Shown in pieces: positions 57,013-64,000 of a stretch of DNA of 64,000 nt. Source of the DNA: Haberlea rhodopensis (taxonomy: Eukaryota > Streptophyta > Magnoliopsida > Lamiales > Gesneriaceae). The notes beneath the pieces were generated by a model. It made no database searches and was not told the DNA's origin. It saw only the letters and a list, made by a program, of their open reading frames with translations. The stretch spans positions 1 to 64,000 of the forward strand of contig CAJQUN010000420.1 of assembly GCA_907163345.1 (NCBI GenBank), written 5' to 3'. Numbering within the stretch: the first letter of the stretch is position 1; each line of letters begins with the position of its first letter. A program made the position numbers and the translations under genes.

Positions 57013-58390
57013 ACTCCCCCAAACTTAGACTTGATCGTCCTCGAGCAAGCAATAAACTCAAAAAGAAAAGTTAAACTCGATACTAAGCATGAATCATCTT
57101 TACAACATACGTAACAACTCAGAAATCCTACTTACACATCAATAGAAGTCAATCAACATTTAACAAGAAGCAATTTCTCCTAAGTTAAATAATACATCGC
57201 AACATCGGAACGTGCGTGTGTGCTATTGTCAAACATGAGTTACATATATATCTTTAACATCAACATGTGCCATATTAACTCCTAGTCAAGATTACTTTGA
57301 ATTACTCTACAAGTTTACTATCCAGCACTTCTCCACTAATGTAATTGTTCCCTAGACTTGGATCAAAAGGTCTTGAAAGCTTATAACGTTAGGCCTTTTG
57401 GTGTCGGCTTCAAAGAAAAGGTAGGATGAATTCAAAGAAGAGAGTATAACAAAATCAGTTCAACTATTTTTGAGCTTCTCTTCAACTTTTTTTTTTTTTT
57501 TTTCTAGCCTTGGCCACTTTGGGTCTTATTTTGAATTTTTCTTTTCAAGGCTTTTCTCTACATCTTTTCTTTTTCTTTGCTCATTCTTTTGTTCCTTTTG
57601 AACTCATTTGCATATAACAATTCTGTGCAATGAATGAGATTCATTATACTCTCCTAGGGGTAGGTAAAAATTTTCTTTTAGGCTCAAAACCAAGGTGGGT
57701 ATAATGAGTTGCCAAGAATGTCGAATGGGGGTCTAATCATATGCAATGCATATACCATTTTTTTTTCAATAAGGCTCAAAAGGGGACACTAAGGAATAAT
57801 ATATAACAGGTAGGCTTGAAAGGCTCAAACGGTCCAAAGATCGCCTAAATCATCTCCAAGTCTAGTTCCTAATTATAAATTTCGCCTCAAAGTGCTTTCA
57901 ACTAAACTGTAGAGTTATCTAAGATACTCAAGACTCATCATAGTTAACACAAGTTTTCAATTTAATCAATACATACTTCACTCAATCATGACTCAATAAG
58001 TGCTCAAAGTATTCCTCAGTTTTGACATGTAGTTAACAAAGGATATATACAAACAAGTTAAGCATTTCCATGACTCCTATCTAGATGAGGATTAATTTCA
58101 TCATGTATTACCGTTGCAATTCCAACTCATCAATTCTCAAGAATAACTCAATCAATAGAAAAAATTTTGTTGGTAATGCTCAAGGACGAATTAGTCTCAA
58201 CATCATGCAGTCATGCTAGGAAAAGAAACAAGACAAGTAGCAATATGTGCAAAAACAAGATATATACAAATAATCAAAAAACCCCCCCCCCCCAAACTTA
58301 GCATGTGAATTGCCCTCAATGAACACGAAAAATAAATGCAAAGGCAAAGACACATACCATGACGATGATCGTCACTGATCGTCGTCCTCA
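57013..58390 (-). other. 3' UTR of Athila 4
   Basis: Non-coding. The true polypurine tract is beside the LTR (57013-57026). A second one, AAGTTT with 12 Gs (reverse), is at 58282-58299, followed in element sense by about 1.25 kb with conserved blocks also found in Athila 1. Confidence 0.75.
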
Positions 58391-59603
58391 TCATGCTCCG
58401 GAAGGGGGGACTGGGTAGTGGTGCTCCTCGCCCTGATATGGCGGAAATGGTGGGTACTCGGAAGGTGGAGGTGCATGTGGCTGGTAAGGTGCAAAGTGTG
58501 GCTCCGGCGGGAACTGGAAACCTGGAAAGCCCTGGGCCATGGCAGTGTTCCATGCACTCTGATAATGCATGAACTCCATCTGACGCTGAGCTACCTGCTC
58601 ATGGTCCATCTGCAATGCTCTCTGCATGCTATGAATGTCCCGCTGCATGCTGTGAATGCTCTGCTGCTCCAGGCGAATGTCTTGGAGATCCCTATGAAGA
58701 GAGTCCAAAGTAACACGTGAATGTCCTGCAGCAGAGGATGATGCTCCAGCTTGTGTAGTGTCCGAGGGTCTTCGTCGGTTCGTAGGATCAGCTACAATGA
58801 TTGGTGTCTTCGGCGGGAGTAGCTCCTCGTCTTCCCCCCATGTCACTCCGTATCGCTGACATAAGGCAGTGATCGTGGATGGAAACGGTAGTGCGGAGGT
58901 CGGTGGGCTACTTCCAATCTCTTGAATATGATCACTGATGATCTCACCGAAGTCCACATCCTTCTCCTGAGAGGATGGCATAAACCAGGACCGCTCTATC
59001 TTTTGTCACCTCAGAAGTGTGGGTCGATGGCATGACCCGCGAGGCGACAAATGAAAACCATGCTTGGGCCTCTGGCTTCAAATTTTTCTTTAGAACCAAC
59101 TGTGGCTCTGCTTTATCATTCCTTTGCCAATCCACTCCCGGCTTGCCAATGACTGTCAATACCTCATCGTAGTCGATCCTGCTGTTCTTGAACGATTGGT
59201 ATTCACAGTTGTGAATGAAAGGCATCCGGTGAATATTATTGATTGTGGCTCGATCCGCCAACACATCTTTCCCTCGAACATAAACACTTACTCTGTGCCC
59301 TGGTTGAACAGCTCGAAGATTTGTATAGAACTCCCTCACCAGTGGCACCACAGCATCAATCGGTGCCTGAACGAATCGAAACCATCCTTTTCGGAGTACT
59401 GTCCTAATAACAGGACACTCCAATTTATCCAAGCTCATTCCCCTTTCACGGCTCAGGGGTTTCTTATGGTAGATGGGGTATAACTCAGCAATCTTGGCAT
59501 TGAGAAATTTCTGTTCATCATACACTGGCTCAGAAACAGTGGCCTCTGCCTGCTTTTGCTTCTGGGAAGCTTCCGTCTGCTTTGACCTCTTTCTGGATGA
59601 CAT
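58391..59603 (-). pseudogene. Third ORF of Athila 4 (ORF3), one frameshift
   Basis: ATG at 59603 (MSSRKRSKQTEASQKQKQAE). Conserved core: PLSRERGMSLDKLECP, KGWFRFV, LVREFYTNL, VYVRGKDVLADRATINNIHR, LKPEAQAWFSFVASRVMPST, HTSEVTKDRAVLVYAIL. A 1-2 nt lesion near 58965 shifts the frame; the next frame continues FGEIISDHIQEIG. Then comes a Gln-rich repeat stretch (LHRDLQDIRLEQQSIHSMQR) and a Pro/Tyr-rich tail. No hydrophobic segment is seen, so it is not a classic envelope. The 5' end is basic, perhaps for nuclear localisation or nucleic-acid binding. Better preserved than its homologue at 52536. Confidence 0.78.
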
Positions 59604-60445
59604 TTTCTTGCCAACTGATTCCCAACTAATACAATTCAATTCAACTAACACCCCACAACACTGTCAATCCGACACCCTTCAATACCACAAGACTTCCTCC
59701 AAATTTCAATCTTTCCTAACCCACTTCTACTACAATTCAAAACTTAGCACCAAAAGATAAAATCTTTGAGAATTAGAGACCAATTACCGCTTAAAAATCC
59801 GATCTTGTGAAAGTTTGGCACTTGGCTTGGAATTCTCCTTTTGATGCACTTCTACTCAATCGGCTTTGCAATTCTTCAAATCTGAAACGGAAAATCTCAT
59901 TAGAATGAATATTACTTCTTAGAGTTGAAGTAAATTGAAATTTGATGAACAAAATGAGGAGATTAGATGAAAGGATTTGAAAGAGGCGGCTAGGGCTTTT
60001 GTTTTTTAGAGGAGAAAAATTGAGTTGGAAAGTGATGGATTGCTGCGTCTGTGCCCTTGTTTTTTTTTTCAAAATTTTCTCTCGCTCGATCGATCGGAAA
60101 AATTCTCGATCGATCGAGCGAGGCAGTAAGCACAATGTCATTTTTAAAAATTCGGGCGATCGATCGAGATTTCCACCGATCGATCGCCAGCAGCAGCAAC
60201 CAAAATTTGAAATTTTTTTTTTTTTTTTCTCAACATCTTTCTCTCGGATTGCCTCGCCTATAACAAACTTGCTCTTGCTTTCACATCTGCAATAGAAAAT
60301 ACACGAATTCATTCCCAGACAAACTCAAAAACAAACAAACTAACAAAAACTCAACAAAACAAGAAATCAAGAATAAAACTCAAGGAAGAAAAACGGAAGT
60401 TCTTAATTTATAGTCCCAAGCTGGACTGTCACCTCCTTGTCTTCA
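59604..60445 (-). promoter_or_regulatory. Gag-ORF3 spacer with palindrome array
   Basis: It begins with GTCCAGCTTGGGACTATAAA, the segment that follows pol in Athila 1. The palindrome array is at 60084-60188, then a leader with AAAGCCCTAGCCGCC and, near 59790, GCGGTAATTGG (possible 5' splice site) at the position of GAGGTAACTTGG in Athila 1. ORF3 starts 480 bp after the array. Confidence 0.5.
60084..60188. repeat. CGATCGATCG palindrome array, Athila 4 interior
   Basis: Two doublets, each 20 bp apart: GCTCGATCGATCGG with CTCGATCGATCGAGCGAG, and GGCGATCGATCGAG with ACCGATCGATCGCC. The second doublet pairs only through its outer flanks (GGC..GCC). CGAGCGAGGCAGTAA is shared with this element's LTR. 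Confidence 0.95.
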
Positions 60446-61726
60446 TCAATTTGATGGCTCCTTCGGATTCTTTACAGAATCACTCGGGAGCGTACCTTGT
60501 GTCCTCCCAGATATCAACGTGGCCAACTGCCCTATCTGCACCTCCAATTTTTTGATTGATGCATCTTGATTCTGCATCCTCACCTCTGTTGATGAAATCA
60601 ACTTCGCCATCAATTCCTCCATACTCGGCTTTTGTGTGAACCCGGCCTGCGGTTGAGGGTTCAACACATTTTCTTGATTCGACCACCTCAAATTCGGGTG
60701 GTTCCTCCACGGTTGGTTGTAATTCGAGTAGGAATTATTGGGTGGCCTGTTACCTACAAAATTAACAGCTTCAACGGATTGGTTAAATTGATTACCTGCC
60801 TGGCACTCGATGCTAGGATGACCGCCTCCACACAGCTCACAGAAAATAGTTTGGGCCTGCATTGCTGCTGCTCCCATGCTGTCTATCTTCCGGTTCATGG
60901 CTTCTAATTGAGCCGAAAGAGCAGTGATCTCATCCACTTGATGGACTCCCATTGGTTTCTATGGCGTGCTCCACTCAGATTGCCGCTGATAACTGTTGCA
61001 CGCCATTTCCTCCAACAAGCTATATGCCTCGTCCGGCGTCTTTCTCATTATGGATCCCCCAGATGCTGCATCAATCATGGAACGGTTAGCAGAAAATAAA
61101 CCGTTATAAAAAGTTTGTACCTGCAGCCATATGGGTAGACCATGGTGTGGGCATCTCCTCAACAACTCCTTAAACCGATCCCACGCTTCGTATAAAGTCT
61201 CGGGGTCAAATTGACCAAAAGTCGTGATATCGTTCCGCATCTTCGCCGTCTTGGAAGGGGGAAAGTACTTTGACAAAAACGCCTTTGTCATCCCCTCCCA
61301 TGTTGTGATAGAACCTGCAGGTAAAGAATTCAACCATGCCTTAGCTTTGTCTCGTAATGAAAAGGGAAAGAGTCTTAACCTGATGGCATCGTCAGAGACG
61401 CCATTGTGTTTGAATGTATCACAAATCTCCAAAAAGTTGGAGATGTGATTGTTCGGATCATCTGTAGCTGCTCCCCCGAACATCACTGAGTGCTGAATCA
61501 TTTGTATGATTGCCGGCTTGATCTCAAAATTGTTTGCTTGAATCGTCGGCCTTGTAATACTTGACAACGATCCATGAAATGCGGGTTGTGCAAAGTCCAT
61601 CATCGATCTAGGGTGCTGTGCTTCGTTATTGTCAGCCATTTCTCGAGCTTCTCGTAATCTTCTTAGTAGCGTTCTCTCTATCTCTGGATCAAACGGCTCG
61701 AGAAAGGGTTCCTCTCTTCTATGCAT
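60446..61726 (-). pseudogene. Gag of Athila 4, one in-frame stop
   Basis: One frame of about 426 codons from ATG at 61726 (MHRREEPFLEPFDPEIERTL) to TGA at 60446, interrupted by one TAG at about 60961. Core: IQMIQHSVMFGGAATDDPNN, AWLNSLPAGSITTWEGMTKA, FLSKYFPPSKTAKMRNDITT. The knuckle FCELCGGGHPSIEC is near 60835. It ends soon after ISGRTQGTLPSDSVKNPKE, where gag of Athila 1 continues toward protease, so the C-terminus has been replaced by the deletion junction. Confidence 0.9.
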
Positions 61727-61914
61727 GCACTAAAGAACCGATTCCTGTACAAAATAGACAAAAGGAGACAACAAATGCACGAAGTTATTCACAAAGATCA
61801 ACAAAAGAAAATAAAGAAAACAAAAATGCAATAATAAAAGAATTGGCTAAATTACAATTAACTAATCTCGTATGATATTATACAGATTAGTCCCCGGCAA
61901 CGGCGCCAAAAACT
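61727..61914 (-). other. Leader and primer binding site of Athila 4
   Basis: The reverse complement of 61891-61908 is TGGCGCCGTTGCCGGGGA, a tRNA-Asp-type primer site, six bases from the 5' LTR, the same spacing as Athila 1. The A-rich leader follows. Confidence 0.9.
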
Positions 61915-63469
61915 TGACCGCTTTATTTTTAAACAAAAGATATTTCAAAGAATGGGTTGAAGCGATTCTACCGCAAGTGCACGGTTGTCAAGTTTTAGTA
62001 TAGTGAAAATTAAGTACAGGTTGTCGAATCCACAGGGACTAACGTATAAGTACCAAATAAGATTAATAAAATTATATTTAGCCTACGATAAAAGAAGTTT
62101 GATTAACTAGATCTAAATTAAACTAAAGAATAAAGATTAAATTAGAAACAAAGACTAGAATGGTTCCGGAAATGCGAAGGTAAGTCACTCGAGAAAATTA
62201 CCAAGCTCGTCGTTCAATTATATTATCTCTACTGATTCAACGGAATTCTCAAATTATCACTCAATTGTTTCTAAAGGTGAAAGGTTTTCACTATTATTCG
62301 ATACACCCTCTCGAGCTGTAACGAAACTAACAATAAATTAGAATAAGTCACTCTCGTGCACCTATTTACTAATTCAAAGTTGCTTAAATTATCAAAACCT
62401 TATAACTCTAAATCTTTCGATTTCAAGTTCTCACGTATGCGATATCATCTCTCGATCTCAATCGTGACATACATCATAAATTAATGGAGCGTGTTACAAC
62501 GTTATCTCTCGATCTCGGTTGTAACTCTCAAATTCAATCAAAGCTAGCTAGACTTTGATCTACAAATGCAATCAATCTATGAACAATAAATATCAATGCG
62601 CTCAAATACCAATGAATCAATAAATCAAACACAACGAACTAAAACTTCAATAATATAAACCAAATTTAATTCAAATCAAATACAGATGAGTTTAATTGTC
62701 TCTCGACCTCAAAAACTTCAAATGAAAATGAAAATCAAATAAATTAAGGTTCAGAAATACGATAAACGATGGATGAATCCGTGCGTTGCACCGTAATTTC
62801 TTCTCTTGTTCCTTCCTTGCACTCCGGAAGAGATTGGCTCGACTTTGGACGAAGAACGGAGATTGGATCTCCTTGGCGGCGTCTGGCGGCGGCTCCTTGA
62901 CCTAGAAATCGTCTGATAAATGTGTCTACTATCGTCTCTCCCTCTTGAAAATGGATTCAGCCTCCCTTAAAAGCCCCAAAATCTCGATAAATAAGGAAAA
63001 TAAAATCTTCAGATTTCGCGTCTCGATCGATCAAGATTTTCATCGATCGATCGGTGCACTGTTCACGTCAGCCTTTTGCACTCACTGCCTCGCTCGATCG
63101 ATCGAGAATTTCCACCGATCGATCGAGAATTCTCAAAATTTGCTGCTGAAGTTACTGCCTCGCTCGATCGATCGAGATTTCCACCGATCGATCGAGCCTT
63201 CAAAAAATCTGATTCTCGCTTCTGGCTGGCTCGATCGATCGAGAATAAATCTCGATCGATCGAGATTTGGGAGATCCATCTTCTTTTGTTTTCTCTTCTT
63301 TTACGCCTCGATTTCGCCCGTTATCTTCATGTAAGCTCATTTCTTCCACTTCCGGTCTAATTTCCTGAAACAAACGAATAAACACCAAAAAGCATAATAT
63401 CATCCATGGAAAAAGTACGGAAAATGGGAAGAATTTACAGTTAAAATCACTCAAAATCTAAGCCTATCA
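61915..63469 (-). repeat. 5' LTR of Athila 4
   Basis: 1555 bp, the same order as the 3' LTR. The differences are about 15 substitutions plus 1-nt indels near the array (for example CGATCAAGA for CGATCGAGA near 63031). Confidence 0.92.
63022..63264. repeat. CGATCGATCG palindrome array, Athila 4 5' LTR
   Basis: It matches 56565-56808 site for site, with two CpG-related changes in the first doublet (CGATCAAG and CATCGATCGATCGG). Confidence 0.95.
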
Positions 63470-64000
63470 AGATCCAATCTCCGTTCTTCGTCCAAAGTCG
63501 AGCCAATCTCTTCCGGAGTGCAAGGAAGGAACAAGAGAAGAAATTACGGATGCAACGCACGGATTCATCCATCGTTTATCGTATTTCTGAACCTTAATTT
63601 ATTTGATTTTCATTTTCATTTGAAGTTTTTGAGGTCGAGAGACAATTAAACTCATCTGTATTTGATTTGAATTAAATTTGGTTTATATTATTGAAGTTTT
63701 AGTTCGTTGTGTTTGATTTATTGATTCATTGGTATTTGAGCGCATTGATATTTATTGTTCATAGATTGATTGCATGTGTAGATCAAAGTCTAGCTAGCTT
63801 TGATTGAATTTGAGAGTTACAACCGAGATCGAGAGATAACGTTGTAACACGCTCCATTAATTTATGATGTATGTCACTATTGAGATCGAGAGATGATATC
63901 GCATATGTGAGAACTTGAAATCGAAAGATTTAGAGTTATAAGGTTTGATAATTTAAGCAACTTTGAATTAGTAAATAGGTGCACGAGAGTGACTTATTCT

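Larger units (their letters stand above)
55458..63469 (-). mobile_element. Athila element 4, non-autonomous (pol deleted)
   Basis: 8012 bp. LTRs 55458-57012 (3') and 61915-63469 (5') are both 1555 bp and about 99% identical by eye. A perfect target duplication agatc lies at 55453-55457 and 63470-63474. tRNA-Asp primer site (reverse) at 61891-61908; polypurine tract (reverse, AAGTTTGGGGGAGT) at 57013-57026. Gene order is gag - spacer with array - ORF3. Protease, RT, RNase H and integrase are absent. It is inserted into an LTR of its own family in the opposite orientation. Confidence 0.93.
54856..64000 (+). repeat. LTR of Athila family D, split by Athila 4, runs off-window
   Basis: Present as 54856-55457 and 63475-64000 (plus sense, TGATAGGCTTAG start). 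It matches the LTRs of Athila 4 in opposite orientation. About 1128 of an expected 1555 bp are in the window. It may be a solo LTR or the 5' LTR of a full element. A palindrome array lies at 55060-55302. Confidence 0.88.

Overview
The window is plant nuclear DNA made almost entirely of nested long-terminal-repeat (LTR) retrotransposons of the Ty3/gypsy superfamily. I see no host single-copy gene, rRNA or tRNA. Evidence for a flowering plant: plant Athila-type elements primed by a tRNA-Asp-like site (TGGCGCCGTTGCCGGGG), Tekay/Del-type chromoviruses primed by an initiator tRNA-Met-like site (TGGTATCAGAGCAG) with a C-terminal chromodomain, T-rich introns, and nest-in-nest insertion typical of pericentromeric heterochromatin. 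I cannot name the species.

Layout. 1-375: unassigned flank. 376-9743: a minus-strand Athila-type composite: 3' LTR 376-1878, 3' UTR, decayed integrase/RNase H/RT/protease/gag down to about 7885, then a truncated LTR of a second family (7886-8517) joined to a truncated LTR of the first (8518-9743). 9744-12967: an older region with a promoter-like stretch, a decayed spliced gene and a minisatellite. 12968-14094: another truncated Athila-type LTR. From 14095 the nesting starts. Chromovirus 1 (+, 14095-16309 and 33964-35569) is split in its RT by chromovirus 2 (+, 16310-33963). Chromovirus 2 is split in its gag by chromovirus 3 (-, 18738-27465). Chromovirus 1 is also split in its integrase by Athila element 1 (+, from 35570). 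Athila element 1 is split between gag and protease by a 9.1-kb non-coding element (-, 38975-48051) and in its 3' UTR by an LTR of another Athila family (+, 54856-55457 and 63475 to the window end). That LTR is itself split by Athila element 4 of its own family (-, 55458-63469). Target-site duplications support most of these junctions.

Nearly all coding regions carry stops or frameshifts. The best preserved are the pol of Athila 1, the gag-pol of chromovirus 3, the RT-integrase of chromovirus 1, and the gag and third ORF of Athila 4. Athila 4 has cleanly lost pol and is non-autonomous.

The main unexplained signal is a set of short perfect palindromes built on CGATCGATCG. They sit in the LTRs of at least six element types of two unrelated Ty3 lineages, and again inside two Athila elements just upstream of the third ORF. 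Flanks are family-specific but symmetrical (GGC..GCC, ACC..GGT, CTC..GAG), and the palindromes occur as doublets 20-22 bp apart. A linked TACTGGA word recurs before several of them in different lineages. The LTRs also carry other dyad arrays: a GTACGT-N3-5-ACGTAC hairpin in every chromovirus-type LTR, a nine-unit array with constant CATCTTA loop and changing stems, and a 59-bp tandem repeat of alternating hairpins.
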